Assembly: GCA_033819885.1 (NCBI GenBank)
Contig: JAQYUZ010000048.1
Coordinates: 62,001-126,000, forward strand
Direction of reading: 5' to 3'
DNA length: 64,000 nt
Source: Microbotryomycetes sp. JL201
Lineage: Eukaryota > Basidiomycota > Microbotryomycetes
Below are positions 9,071 to 21,193 of the stretch, piece by piece (the first letter of the stretch is position 1; every line of letters begins with the position of its first letter). The notes under the pieces are model-generated. The model searched no databases. It was not told the origin of the DNA and saw only the letters and a list, made by a program, of their open reading frames with translations. A program made the position numbers and the translations under genes.

Positions 9071-12000
9071 TTATGTCGATGGACACCGCAAAGTCCAATC
9101 ATGAGGTGCACCTCGCCCTGTAACAGAGACGCACCCTACTTTAGCCCGAGATCAAAAAGAGCCTCTTCCGCAACTCACACATCAAAGGTTGTCCATCCAC
9201 ACTGGGGCGCTGACCATCAAAAGCACTACTCGGTCCGATACCATGCCACAGTCCAAAATTCTGAAAACTCATTTCAGGTGGTAACGGCGGATCCGACATA
9301 GTATCAGCTGAATGCTGTTGCGGCGGTTGGTCTTGGAAATGCGAGACAGGTGGCTGTTGAGCCAAGACATTATCGTACGTATGTGACGGTAATGATGCGA
9401 CATTGCCTAAAACATTGTTTTGCGCAACAACGGGAAATTGGTGAGTGAACGTGCTTGGATCCCATACATGTGGTGAAGCTTGCACGGTTTGTTGTGCGTT
9501 GAATTGGATGGGCGGTACCATCATGTTAGGAGGACCGAGACCAGAAGACGCCGGGAACGCGAAATGTTGTGCAGAAGACAAGTTGGGAGTGGCGTGAACA
9601 GACGTTACAAAAGGTCTGTCAAAGGCCGTCATAGGTTGACCGTACCCGATAAACTGGTTGTCAAGTTGGCTGAACGGGTCGTCCACGCCCGCCATGGTCA
9701 CAAACTCATGCGGTAACGTCTGGACGCCACGGGCAGGTACGTTCCCTTGTCGAAACTCGATCATTCCGTCGCCCGCATTCCCGTCGGGCCCCAGACCCGT
9801 GACAGGACGTGTCAATATCGTTTGTTGTGATGTCGATTTTGCAGAGCTCGGTGAACAACGTTCACTCGATTTCGACCGGTCTGAACTCTTTCTCCGCGTC
9901 TTGCGCTCCAAGCGAGTCGTTGGGCCCTGGCCATATCAATCAACCCTCGGTCAAAAATCTCGAGTCGCGCAAAGAAACAGATCAATCGCAACGGAGAAAG
10001 AACAACTCACCAAGATTGACAAGCTTGCGTCAGTTTCTTTTGACAAAAAAGCCGTCACTTCGGTCGACATCAGGCCGGTCGGCACACTCTCAGCTGCCTG
10101 CAAACTCGCCAACGCCGTCTCCTTCAGAGCTCTCAACCTCGGTACGAACGCACAAGGCGGAGCTCCACCAGATCCAGCTCGTTCAAATATATCGATAGCA
10201 AGCTCGATTTGGGTCCAGGCGTGTCTGGCGAGGGCCGACCTTGGCGACTTGATGACGATCGATGACTGGGCGACGCTGGCCGCGAACGAATGGAAAAAGA
10301 TATGCCACCACCTTGGACACAGCACCGGATGCAGTGCAATCCATGACTTTGCAATAGCCAACATGAAGACTCCCGTCTCGAGCGAAACTGTGCGAACAGA
10401 GTCTGCCCAAGGTGAGGCGAGCGGCTCGTCCGGGTACAGCGCCAGGGCTTGTCTTAGAGCGGGCAGGTGAAGATAGAACAAGATCTGAGAGAAAATCATA
10501 TCGAGAGTGTGCTGCCTCATCCGAAATTTGAGACTGGCCGTGGGTGGCGCTTCGTCGTTCGGCCGTGGCAAGTCTGGTACAGTCGTCGGTCTCGAGTCGA
10601 ACGCATTCGCAGGCAAAACTCCACATCGAAGCTCTGCTGGAGATCGGCGGAACATGTTTCGCAATTCGTTGTCGAGCGAGCTAATGGTCGAGTACGTCGG
10701 GCGATTGACCGAGAAGGCGTCGTCAATCACCTTGACGATAAACGATCCCAACTTCCATTTCTCTTGATGGAATGGCTCTGCGTTGGGCGGCATCTGCGTG
10801 TCGAAATGCCTTGTCGAAATCATATAAGGTCGACCAGAAATGAGAGCTTGCATGCGTTCAAGAGTGACGAGCTCCCAAAAAATGGTCCGTCGGCGATCGA
10901 GGTCCGGATTCTGCAGGTTCCACAGCGTTCCATCTCGGTGGAGACCCATGGACACGAGCATACGCAAAGCCATGCCAAGGATTGGCCAGAACGTTTCGCC
11001 ACCAGCTTGAAAATCGTGAGCGTTGAGCAAAAAGTTGGCGCACAGCTGTAAGGTCTGAACGCCAGCGAGCGTCGTATGACTGAGAAAGCGAGCGGCAGAT
11101 AATGTCGACCATGAAAGCACGAAAAAGTGTTGGGCATTCGGATTTGGCGTAGACGGCGCAGACGGGTCAAAGAGCGATCCGAGACATAAAATCATGAAGA
11201 CACAGGCGAGTTTCGCTCCTTGCGCATTGCCTGTTGCCTGTGCACTAGTCACATAGTCGTCGAAAAAGACGTCCTCGTCAAGTGGCTGGAACTGAAACGA
11301 CAAAAAGTCGTAATAGTTTCTCGCCAGCCGCTCAATCTCGGCACGTTCTGGCAGCATACGGCGCAGTCGCTCGATCTCTTGCGCGTGAGGATACGTGTTC
11401 CCCATCTGGATAAAAGGGTAACGAGGAAACTCGGGTGGTGGCTCCTGGTAGTCGTCCTCGTCTGATGCCGAATCAGTCGATTCCGCCGTTTGCTTTGTTC
11501 GTCGCCCAGTAAACGGTGTCAGCACAGGATCGTTACACTTTCGAGTCTACAAAGTAACTGACTTGGGTGTAGTAGGCGCTTCCGGCGCTCAAGCCAAGAA
11601 ATCTCGCGCCGCCATCCTCAGGGTTGATTGACAACGACCCAACTCCGCCTGCTAAAACGTGGTCAATCTCGTGACTTTCGTTGACTTCTTCCTCGTTTTC
11701 AGGGTCCTCTTTGTCATGGACATTGACACGAGACCCGGCAGGCTCAGCTTTGCCAACGCTGAATGAGTGCCCGTTGGTGAACGACTTGTCGTCGTCATGG
11801 TCGTCGCTTGGATTAGTAGCAAACTCCAGAACCAGGGGCGGCGGTATGGCGTTGTCCAATCCAGCCTTGGTCAACACGCGTTCGAGCGCATGGACTCTTG
11901 CGTTCAATGCTTGCAACTCGTTCATCAATCTCGTCGTACGACTTTGAGGTTGAGAGACCTTGTCCGGACATAGGTCTGCGCACCCTCTTCGTTGACAGGC

Positions 12001-12372
12001 ATCGCAAGCTGGCCAGTGGCGTCAGTGAGTGAGAGCCGATTGTTCATGTCCGACTCGCGATCTGTCAACTTACGCCATACTCGGTTACACTTGAGTTTGA
12101 GCCTGTGCCATGCGTTGAAACGAGACTTTTCAACACCCTGCATCTGCATGCGAGCTGTCTCTTTGCGCTTTTGAAACTAACCTTCTGCACTCGAGACAGC
12201 TCAGTCCTTGCCTCGGCTTGCGCTTCTTCTTGGCTGGAGTCTCTGTATCGTGCTCGCCTCTTTTCTTTGTCGTCGTTGTGCATGTTGATGCTGTGCTGCT
12301 CGCCCCGCCGACGGTCATCTCGGGCCTGTCCTCGTCATGTACAGGGGCGGCTTCCGCTGCCGACAGCGCCAT
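9071..12372 (-). CDS. Zn2Cys6 transcription factor with fungal-specific MHR domain
   Basis: Exons: 12372-12182, 12102-12074, 12008-11563, one starting at about 11546-11493 and ending at 10011, 9926-9179, and probably 9117-9071. The zinc cluster is spread over the first three exons and reads CLECRRLKLKCNRVWPCDAC then QRRGCADLCP, the classic six-cysteine DNA-binding cluster preceded by KKKRKPRQGLS. A short coiled coil follows (NELQALNARVHALERVL), typical of the dimerisation element. The fourth exon carries the middle homology region (YYDFLSFQFQPLDEDVFFDD; GMALRMLVSMGLHRDG; RRTIFWELVTLER). The C-terminal third is Gln/Pro/Ser-rich, a probable activation region. The intron after YYTQ is ambiguous: in-frame acceptors would make it 16, 25 or 70 bases, and 70 fits the other genes. 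Its target pathway cannot be read from the sequence. Confidence 0.88.
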
Positions 12373-12744
12373 GCTTTTGGCGACACACACTCTTGCTTTT
12401 GAGCCGGCAAGACGTTTGCAATGAGCCGGGCGCGAAGAGACAGACAGAGGATCTCTATTACTGTCGCGTGCTGCGCAAAGGAACATGGTCACTTGTAATC
12501 TTCCCTTTTTAGCGGACGACCAGAAGATATCAAGCAGTCAACGACATCTTGTTGCTTAGGCTATCGAGCTCAAATATGTATGCCCCGCTTCGGCTCGCAG
12601 TAGAAAACAAAAGGTCAGACGGTCACGTGCCATGACCCAGCGCGGCAGAAAGAATTGCAAAGCTAAATAAACAACAACGCAAGCAAGGTACCAAAACGCA
12701 GAAAAAGTTCTTTCTCCCTTTTCGTAGTCGACTCGATCTCGACC
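12373..12744. promoter_or_regulatory. Intergenic region upstream of the Zn2Cys6 gene
   Basis: A 372-base spacer between the Zn2Cys6 start and the end of the ataxin-3 gene on the same strand. It contains an E-box CACGTG at 12624-12629 and an A/T-rich stretch around 12650-12700. No supported coding segment. Confidence 0.3.
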
Positions 12745-14333
12745 TCAACCGCCAAACCTGGCCAATCTCCTCCGCCTCAGCTCTTCCATCGTCGGACTGT
12801 CATCGTCCCCGCCAATCCTGCTTTCTTCACTCTCTTCTTCCTCCTCATTCTCCACGTCGTCGTCACCTCCGCTGTTGGTAAGATCCAAACTCGCCTTGAG
12901 CGCCCTCTGCAATTCCTCATCTTGCCGCTCTTTTTCCGTGCTCTGGCCCTGCTGCTCGTCGCCCTGCAATGCAGTACTCTCTCTTGACATTTTCAAACTT
13001 TCTGCAATAGCTTTCGCGATCGCATCATCTTCGTCGACGATCCCATTCGTCACGACCGTTCCGTTCGCTTGCCTCGTTACGTCTGGTTCGAGAAAAGTAG
13101 GACTGTCGTACCTGTCTCTTGTCAAGTCAGGGTCGAAGGTCATTCTCTTTTTTCTTGAATGTTGTTCGTTCTGACGTGACCTGTTTTGGCTACCGTTGGT
13201 CGTTCGAGATGAGGATGCAAATGAGCCAACGACAATGACGTCGTCGTCATCGTCCTCTTGAGCTACGGTCTGTAGATGGTGTCCGTATCGTACATGACCT
13301 GGTTCGTCATCAGACGAGTCGATGCTTAGTGGTGTCGCCGACCGTCGACGTTTGTGTCGAGCAGACGTGCCATTCATTTTCGAGGGTCCAGCTTGAGGAG
13401 CCGGTGTCATAGGCGCACTGGAAGTCTGACTGAGTTTCGAAGAGCTTGTTCCCAATTTGCTACCTGCGCCGCTGAACGTGGGGATCGTTGCACCGTTGAT
13501 GGATGCTGCCGATGTGAGGGGCATTCTGGCGCTCGCTTTGGGTAAAGCTCTAACAACGTCGTCCGCTGCACAAGATGGGAGTCCATTGATGCGAGCTTTG
13601 TCGGAGGGCAAGATGACAAAGACGTTGTAACCAGCTCGTTCGGCTTCGTACAAGGTCAAACCGAGCATCGTTGCTGAAATCCATTGAGGTTCTGCCGCAC
13701 ACGAGTCGAGGTTGTAAAACCTTTCTGATGAAACGAAGCGTCTGAGGTCGAACTGTCAGCGCCTGTTTGTCCATGGGATTGCAGTATCTGTATTCTTGCC
13801 TGATCGTGTACCAGTGTTGCGCGTGATTCAAGATGAATGCCTGCATTTGTCTGATTATTGTGTACAACGTGAGTGCCTCAAAAGACCTTGACGAGACGAA
13901 AGACCGAGCTCACTCTGGCTGATCGTGCTGGGCCTTGAGTATTTCCCGACTTCGCCACCTGACGAGCCTGAGTCCGTACACGTCCAGTGCGCTTTCGAGG
14001 ACTCCGACGGAGAAGAATCCGCTGTCATCGTAATTGTGAGACTGTCCGCTGTGGTCGTTGCCAAGCTGATCTTGCTCGAGTTTATCCAATTGACGAGCGA
14101 GCGTTGCCAAATCGTCTGCCTGGTACACCGGTTCCTGGAACAGATTGTTGAGGGCATGTTGGGCGCACAACATGCTGCCTCGTTCTTGCTGTTGGACGGT
14201 GTGGAGCGCGCCAAGTCAGCACTTTCGGCGACGCGCAAAGTTGAGCGACTCCTTGCCGGCCGTTGACGGGCACAGGACTCGCACGGACACACACCTTTTC
14301 ATGGTAGATCGCTTTCAGCATTTGTGGCTCCAT
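12745..14333 (-). CDS. Ataxin-3-type Josephin deubiquitinase
   Basis: Four exons: 14333-14295, 14188-13914, 13850-13800, 13741-12745. The Josephin catalytic centre is complete once spliced: the conserved Gln in IYHEKQERGS, the nucleophile Cys in MLCAQHALNNLF, the His in LNHAQHWYTIR, and the Asn in RFYNLDSCAAEPQWIS. Downstream are two ubiquitin-interacting motifs (EDDAIAKAIAESLKMS and DEELQRALKASLDL) separated and followed by acidic disorder, as in ataxin-3. The third intron (13742-13799) uses a GC donor (AG/GCAAGA) with a normal CAG acceptor, and the reading frame and the catalytic Asn depend on it. Family function: trimming of ubiquitin chains in protein quality control and in the nucleus. 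There is no polyglutamine tract. Confidence 0.93.
13742..13799 (-). other. GC-AG intron in the ataxin-3 gene
   Basis: A 58-base intron with donor GCAAGA and acceptor CCTCAG. Removing it joins the exon encoding HWYTIR to the exon encoding RFVSSERFYNLDS, the expected Josephin continuation. No GT donor nearby gives that join. Confidence 0.8.
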
Positions 14334-14622
14334 ATTGGGCGCGCACGAGCCAAGCAGCGGGTCGTGCACGCTCAAGCTCGGACGCTCGCTTGAATGACGT
14401 CGACTCTGCGCGCCAAGCAAACGTGTGAGCGACCGCAAGTCGCTGGAGTCCGAAAAGAGGGTTCAGATCCCGCTCTGCACGGCGGCGTCGAGGCGACTGA
14501 GGTACGTTCAGTTGCAAAGCTCAGCCAAAGCGTCGAGCGCTTGCGAAGCCGTTTCAGACATGACTTTCTGAGCAAAAATTAATGCAAGACTCTGCTCAAA
14601 GCTTTGTTTACACAAATGGGCT
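14334..14622. other. Spacer between the ataxin-3 and NAA50 genes
   Basis: A 289-base gap between two genes on the minus strand. A 17-codon minus-strand frame (MSETASQALDALAELCN, 14561-14508) is present but stops at once and has no convincing downstream exon. I see no supported gene here. Confidence 0.3.
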
Positions 14623-15783
14623 TCAAGCTTTTATCTCTCGCTCCAACACCCAAGCGTCTCTTGGCTCAATTTTGCGATAATAATTTTTGATAGTGTCCTG
14701 CGCGACCAATAAAGTCGACACGCTCGTGTCAGCGCTGCATACTTTCTGATCACTGAAAGCCCAGCAACTTACCCTGACCGTGAACCCGTGCTTTTCCCAA
14801 AATTGCCTCGCCTCGTCATTTGACACTTGCACATGCAGGTAGATACTCTCAATCTTCGGTGGTGTGACTGTGTTTGGTTTATTGTCGTCATCCTTGTCAA
14901 CCTTGCTGGCGTCCTTTTCCGGCCCCTTTTTGCCACTGTCCTTCTTCTGCTTCTTGCCTGCCGAAGGCCCGGCATCCTTCGTCAAAGAGGCGCCGTTACT
15001 GTGTGACTTTGTGTGCGAGGTCTGTGGTCGATTGTGAGACTGCTCGGCGGTATGAATGACGTGACGGATCAGCTTGGACGCGAGTCCTTGCCGGCGATAG
15101 GGACTGCGCGCAACTCGTGAGGAAAGCAGAAAAGAAAGCGTCATCACAACTGGCCAAACTCACGACAAGACGCCCAGGGTCATGACGTATAGTCTCGCCG
15201 TGTCAGTCTCGTTTGACGGTGCAGGCGAGGTTGAAGACACGGCGTCGACGAGTGTCTGAGGCAGGGCCTGAGACGTCGACTCTAGTTTACAGATGACGTT
15301 GCCGACAGCAATGTCCTGGTAGAACACGAGGCGCGAATACTCTTCGGGAGTGACGGCCGGGTCGAGCACATCCTTGTCTGGCGAGTCTCGTTGCTGTCAG
15401 CGCTGTACGGAGAGCCCGAATGAGGTTCACTGAACATACAGAACTTGTCTGTGTATGCGACGGGGAACAAGCACTGTGCCAGAGGGGCAGAGAGAGGATA
15501 GAGGCGTGAGCAGGGCATCGAAGTCGGGCTCGTCTCGCGTTTCGCTCACGTTGTTGAGTTTCTTTACTGTTCCGATATTGTTTGGGGTTCTTGTGGACAA
15601 GAAAGAGGCAACGGCGTCAGTGCGACAGCCGCCGTAGACATGGAGGCTGTCATGGACTGACAGTTCGCCGAGCGTGACGCGGGGCGGCACGCGGATTCGT
15701 TTGCCGTTGATTGACCTTGCGACGTTTGCATCGGCGGCTGCAGCTGTTGATGGCAGCACGGGCAAGCTGTCGACGAGGCTCAT
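14623..15783 (-). CDS. NAA50: N-alpha-acetyltransferase NAA50 (San) homologue
   Basis: Five exons: 15783-15550, 15473-15440, 15377-15164, 15103-14773, 14697-14623. After splicing, the GNAT fold reads as in NAA50: TPNNIGTVKKLNN, LFPVAYTDKFYKDVLDP, YQDIAVGNVICKLE, LYVMTLGVLSPYRRQGLASK (acetyl-CoA loop RRQGLA), IYLHVQVSNDEARQFWEKHG and IKNYYRKIEPRDAWVLER. NAA50 acetylates N-terminal Met-containing peptides, usually with the NatA complex at the ribosome, and supports cohesion. Two departures from the compact family size (about 170 residues): an N-terminal extension of roughly 65 residues and a Lys/Ser/Asp-rich insertion of about 60 residues between the acetyl-CoA helix and the next strand. The last intron (75 bases) is stop-free and a multiple of three. 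Confidence 0.92.
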
Positions 15784-15984
15784 CGGCGCTCTCTTGCTTG
15801 TGTGCCGCTGAGCTGTACAAGTCTTGAAACGGCCAGGCCCGATGTGATTTTTTGAGATACGCAATGGAGGGTTGCGATGGTCGATGTCGAGCAGGGATGC
15901 GATCGCTGCTTGACTTTGTTCGCCTCGCGAGGTCCGAGCGCGCGCGCGCACACACACTTGTACACACGCGCGCGCCCGCTCAGC
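15784..15984. promoter_or_regulatory. Divergent promoter, NAA50 / YSH1
   Basis: A 201-base spacer between outward-facing starts. Immediately before the YSH1 ATG lies an alternating purine-pyrimidine tract (15937-15977). Confidence 0.45.
15937..15977. repeat. GC/AC alternating dinucleotide tract in promoter
   Basis: A block of (GC)n followed by (AC)n, a short TTGTAC interruption, then (AC)n and (GC)n again. Strict purine-pyrimidine alternation makes it a good Z-DNA candidate. It ends eight bases before the YSH1 start codon. Confidence 0.7.
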
Positions 15985-18900
15985 ATGTCCAAGCGAAATT
16001 TTGGTGGCGTGCCCGTCATCAGTGCTCTCGGCAAGGTCGTCGACGGCCAGCTCGATGATGATTTGGAGGTCGAAATGCTCGGCGCCGGCCAAGAGGTGAG
16101 CACACGACACATTGCACGGGCCGGCACTGACAGTCTGGATCTTATAGGTCGGGAGGTCATGCTGCGTCATCAAGTACAAAGGCAGGACCGTCGTGTGCGA
16201 TGCGGGCGTGCATCCGGCCTACTCTGGCATGGCCGCGCTCCCGTTCCTCGACGAGCTCGACTGGAGCACAGTAGACGCCATCCTGATCACCCACTTTCAT
16301 CTCGACCACGCAGCCGCCCTCACCTACATCATGGAAAAGGTACGGGCGCCTCGCACAAGGATCTCCGCCTCGCACTCGCGCTCTTACCAGTTCTTCATGC
16401 ACTGTATCACAGACAAACTTCAAGGAAGGTCCAGGCCTCGTGTACATGTCTCATCCGACCAAGGCAGTATACAAGTTCCTGATGAGCGACTTTGTCAGAG
16501 TCAGGTCAGTCGACACAAGCGTGTCCTTCGCCGCCTCGCTTGCCACTCGACGCACACTCAACCGTACTCTCCTCTTATCGCAGCACGGCTGGCACGGACG
16601 ACGAAAACTTGTTCACAGAAGAAGAAATGCTCGCGTCGTGGAATGCCATCATCGGGTTTGACTTTGAACAAGAAATCTTGCTGCCACCGTCTGCGTCGTC
16701 GAGTTCATCAGTCAGGTTCACCTCGTTCGCCGCCGGCCACGTCCTAGGCGCCTGCATGTTCTTGATCGAAATCGCTGGAGCACGGGTGCTGTACACCGGA
16801 GACTACTCGACAGAAGAAGACCGGCACCTCGTGCCGGCAAAAGTACCCATCTGGGAAAAAAAGCCAGACGTCATGATCTGCGAGTCAACATACGGGTGAG
16901 ATCTTCTATGAAGTATGTTCCGGGCTAAGCGTGACTGACTATGCTTTCCAGTGTGCAATCACACGAGCCGAGGGTCGAAAAGGAAGCTCAATTCACAAGT
17001 CAGTAACTTACGAGCTCGTAGGAGTTTTGTTCGCTCACTTATGCGCATCGAAACTGCACAGCCCTTGTAACCAACATCATCAAGCGAGGTGGTCGCGTTC
17101 TGTTGCCAGTGTTTGCTCTTGGTCGAGCGCAAGAGATCCTTCTGATCCTCGACGAGTTCTGGGCCGACCACCCAGAGCTGCATCACGTTCCAATCTATTA
17201 TATTTCAAATCTCGGTCTCAAGAGCTTGGACGTCTACAGGCAATACATTCACACCATGTCGCCCAACGTTCGAGAAAAGTTTGCTCGAGGCATCAATCCA
17301 TTCGACTTCAAAGGCAAAAACTCGTTCATTAGGCCTCTGGACAGGGGTATCGCCAAATTGAACGACAAAAATCCTTGCGTCGTCATGGCCAGTCCTGGGT
17401 TCCTCACAAATGGCGTCAGTCGAGAGTTGTTGGAAAAGTGGGCGCCGGATCCGAGAAACGGGTTGATCATCACGGGATACTCGGTCGAGGGTGTTATGGC
17501 TCGGGTGAGCGATTGCACTGTTCAGACTTTGTTGAGATGCTCGCTGATAGCGGTCGTGCTCCTAGACCATTATGAACGAACCGACAGAAATTCCGGCATT
17601 AAACGGAGGCCAGAAGATCATGCGACGATTGTGAGTTTACCTTTTGAGCTGTTGAATCGAGGTCTCGAATGACACTGCTCTACGTAGATCTGTCGATTAC
17701 ATCTCGTTCTCTGCCCACGTCGATTATACGCAGAATGCCAAATTTATCGACGAAGTCATGCCCGCGCATCTGATTCTCGTTCACGGCGAAGTCAACAATA
17801 TGACTCGATTGCGGTCCGCATTGCGAACAAAGTTTGCCGAGCGAAAAGACGATGTGCAGATCTACACGCCTCGCAACGTTGAACCCGTCAAGCTAAAGTT
17901 TAGAGGCGAGCGCATGGCGAAAGCCCTTGGCACGCTCGCAGACAAGAAGCCTGCTGCTCAACAACACATGTCCGGACTACTCGTTTCGAAAGACTTCACA
18001 TACACCTTGTTGGCTCCATCGGACTTGCGAGATTTTACGGGCTTGTCGACATCGGTCATTTTGCAGAGGCAACGAATGGTCGTCAGCGTGACTTGGGACT
18101 TGGTCAGGTGGCATTTGCAAGGCATGTATGGCAAAATTCAAGAGGGGAGGGATGGCGAAGGCCAACCGACGATGAGGATCATGTCATGTGTCGATATTAA
18201 AGCTGTCGACAAGCACGAGTTGGCCGTTGAATGGGTAGGTTCTGTCACGAATGACATGGTTGCGGATTCAGTCATGGCACTATTGATGGGCATAGATACA
18301 AGTCCTGCGTCTGTGAAGAGTGAGTCGCATGTCGCGTGTGTCTGCACTCTGGTTAGAGGTTGCTCACCATTCTGCTCTTGGAAGAAACGTCAATGAATTC
18401 TCATTGCTCGCACCGACATCCTCACGCCGAGCCGCCCACCCCACCCCACAGCCCTCAAATCAAACCAGCATCTCTCGAGTCGGACGCGATCAAGTCTGAA
18501 AAAGACATTGTCGAACGAGAAGCAGGCTTGTCTCGACTCGACAAATTGATTGCGTTCCTCGACTCGTATTTCGGCTCGGTAGAGTTGATCAAACCGCAAG
18601 ACGTTTCGCTGCCTCGAACCTCTACGCCTCTGACAAATCAAGAGTCTAAACCAGACCAGGACGACCAAGAACAAGCCAAGATTGAATCTGTTGTCGACGA
18701 CACTGTGCCACCCGAAGTAGCAGAACAACAAGACTCTGAATCCGTTCAGAAACAAGAACAAATCAAAGCGTTGGAAAAACTTCGTCAATCTACCGTGCCC
18801 ATCATCAAACTGACTTTGGATTCGTCAACGGCGTTTGTTCAACCTGAAAGTTTACAAATTCAAGCTGACAATGATCATCTTCGAGCGAGGGTTGAATCGA

Positions 18901-19010
18901 TCGTTCAATTGGCTCTGGCGATTGTGACACCGTTGTGTAGTAGTGGTACTCGGTCAACAGAAGCGGCCGGTAAGAAGAAGAAAGTGTTGGACACTGTCGC
19001 AGAGCAGTAA
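15985..19010 (+). CDS. YSH1: Pre-mRNA 3'-end endonuclease Ysh1 / CPSF73
   Basis: A many-exon gene (at least eight) encoding the metallo-beta-lactamase/beta-CASP nuclease of the cleavage and polyadenylation factor. Motifs, in order: GRSC after intron 1 (16096-16147), DAGVHPAYSGMAALPF, the zinc motif ITHFHLDHAA, MSHPTKAVYKFLMSDFVRV, YTGDYSTEEDRHL, CESTYG, GRVLLPVFALGRAQEILLIL, VVMASPGFLTNG, SFSAHVDYTQN and LVHGEVNNMTRLR. The C-terminal exon has the conserved RLDKLIAFLDSYFGSVEL helix region, then a Glu/Gln-rich linker and a terminal domain that pairs with the CPSF100-like subunit in other species. The segment near 18320-18400, between the ASVK codons and the last long exon, has an uncertain splice junction. 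It shares a promoter with NAA50 and converges on OMA1. Confidence 0.94.
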
Positions 19011-19214
19011 ACTCGTATAGGACTGTTGTACTGTATCCGTTAAACAACTATTCTTTGCATCGAATGTCTCACGTGGGAGTGGTGGTCGAGGTCAGGGTAC
19101 TAATGTAATTTGTCTACACTGAAAAGGAACAAACAAACAAACGCGATCAACAACAAACTGATGATAGTGAAACATGAAAATGAACGAGTGAGAGAGATGC
19201 TATAAACAAACTTG

Positions 19215-21193
19215 TCATGCAGAGACGGCGCGTCGAGCCACAGGTTGCCAAGAGGCCCATCTGTGCAGTTCTTGCTCGATTTTACGAACGCGCTCCTCGT
19301 CAAGAGGGTGCGAATTGAATGCGCAACAAGGTGCCGGATTATTTAAAGATTTTTGACCTCCCTTTGACGCGTTTGGAGCTGAATGGAGATGCAGGTGAGG
19401 TGACGCGTGCCTAGCATTCGTGGAACCATCCGAGTGCTTGCCCGCTTGCAACCTCTTGTTCCAAAAATCGAGCGAGACTCTTGGGTCAATGCCCGCGTTA
19501 CTTAGGATCCGCAGCGCGACGAGGTCTGCCTCGACTTCGAGTTTGCGCGACTCGCAAGCATGCGCGGCTCGCCCAAAGAACCCAAAGCTCGTCGACGCGC
19601 CTTCGTTGATCGTTCTGCCGATCGCGTCATTGAAGAATGGGCCGAGAATCGCTGTAAAAGGGAATGTAAAAGTGCGAATCACTGTCGCGCGATATCGTCA
19701 GCCAGAGTCCCATCCGTTCCAGGTCGGCTTCACGCACAGTCACTGAACAGTTTCGAGACATGCGGAAACAGCAGCGAAGTGCTGGCGTATGATTCGAGCG
19801 TGTGCGAAAGGACTAAATGCGCAAGCTCGTGACTGAGTAGAACTGCCAGCCTCTGCGTCTGCTCCAAGTCGGGGAGAACGCTCGGCATCAGGTTTTCGCT
19901 GATTGCGTTGGGCAGCGGATCGGCTTGCTTTGAGTCAGGTTCCGAAGATAGGAATCCGAGCAATGAGCGAGACTGAGGTGATTGATCACAAGGCTTCGAG
20001 GAGACGGCGGCCTGTGCTGCTCGATACTTGTCGCCCAAGACCTCTTGGATGAATCCTTATAAAAATCCTCAGCATCCGCCTCAGCTGATGCAAGCGGTGA
20101 CTTTACCTGTGTAGACGACAATAACTCCTCGACGACCCTTGGAGTCTGCTCCAAGATCCTGGTGGTCAACACCGAATCCAAACGAGAACGCATTGGCCTC
20201 GGGCGAATCGAGCAGGACGAGTTCGTATTCGGTCGTGAGGTTTGCATCTTCCGTCGCGTATCCCTCTTGACCCTTGCCGAGCAGCAAGTGTCCTTTCCAA
20301 CCCATTTGCTGGGCAGTCATGGCTGTCGTGCGAGGCTTGAGTGGATATCTGGTCGGCGGGGGAACGAGACAGTCTGCCATTGTGACGCTGTCGCTTTGCT
20401 CTTGAGCCAAGGTGGGAATGCCGGCTTCGAGCTTGCGCAGGATAGCCTGCGTCCACCTATATCGCCAGTCGCGCTCGTCAAGCACCTCGGCGCCAAGGAG
20501 TATCCGTCGGCCCGTCATTGTCGATGTGCCTTCGTCAGGCAACTCGAGCACTGATCGAACAATGGTGATCCAATCTCTCGAGTCATCCCGCGCTGCTTGA
20601 TTTCGCTGTCCAGCGGCGAGGATAGACGACGTCAGGTCCGCCTCTTCCTGGGGAGACAGCATTATGACTCGAAGTCGACCGGTCACAGGCGTTCGTTCAA
20701 TGCTCGCGGCGACGATCAGTCCAAAAAAGACGAGAGGGGCTGCCAAGAGAGCGGGAAAGATGTATCTTGCATTGGCGCTGCTCCAATTCGATCCTGATTC
20801 AGCTGACAAAGGTGCGCGCGAACCTTCAAACAATTTTTTCAAGAATGTCGACGCGCTTGCCGGGTCGCGCAAGTACCGCTCACGCCAAGAATGCAAGAGT
20901 TTGCCACGAAGTGATAGCGGTAGAGCCGATAAGGCCAGCCGGGTTATGACCGTCAGCGCGGACAGCGCGCTAGACGACTTGAGAACACCGATCACGGGAT
21001 AGAGGATGGGATGGCCGCATCGTCGGGCGCTTGTTGTAAGAGAGCGAGCCAGACTGGGTGTGTGACTCGCCTTGACGGGCAAGCGAGGGAGAAATGAGGC
21101 CCGCAGGACGCTGGGACAATTGGTGAGCGAAGCAGGTCGTGCGACTGCCACTCTGGGCATTATTTGAGCGAGAGGCGACCTGCTGCGCGGCAT
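19215..21193 (-). CDS. OMA1: Mitochondrial inner-membrane metallopeptidase Oma1 (M48)
   Basis: Exons 21193-20107, 20055-19744, 19681-19215. The ATG at 21193 starts an Arg/Ser/Ala-rich presequence ending near ARSLTTSARR, a good mitochondrial targeting signal. A hydrophobic segment (YIFPALLAAPLVFFGLIVAA) follows. The catalytic zinc motif is VLLSHELAHLVLSH (HExxH) in exon 2, the third zinc ligand region is RKLEVEADLVALRILSNAG, and the C-terminal SHPLDEERVRKIEQEL matches the family. Oma1 degrades misfolded inner-membrane proteins and processes dynamin-type fusion proteins under stress. The upstream gene on the same strand lies very close, so the 5' boundary depends on that model. Both introns have consensus sites. 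Confidence 0.93.
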
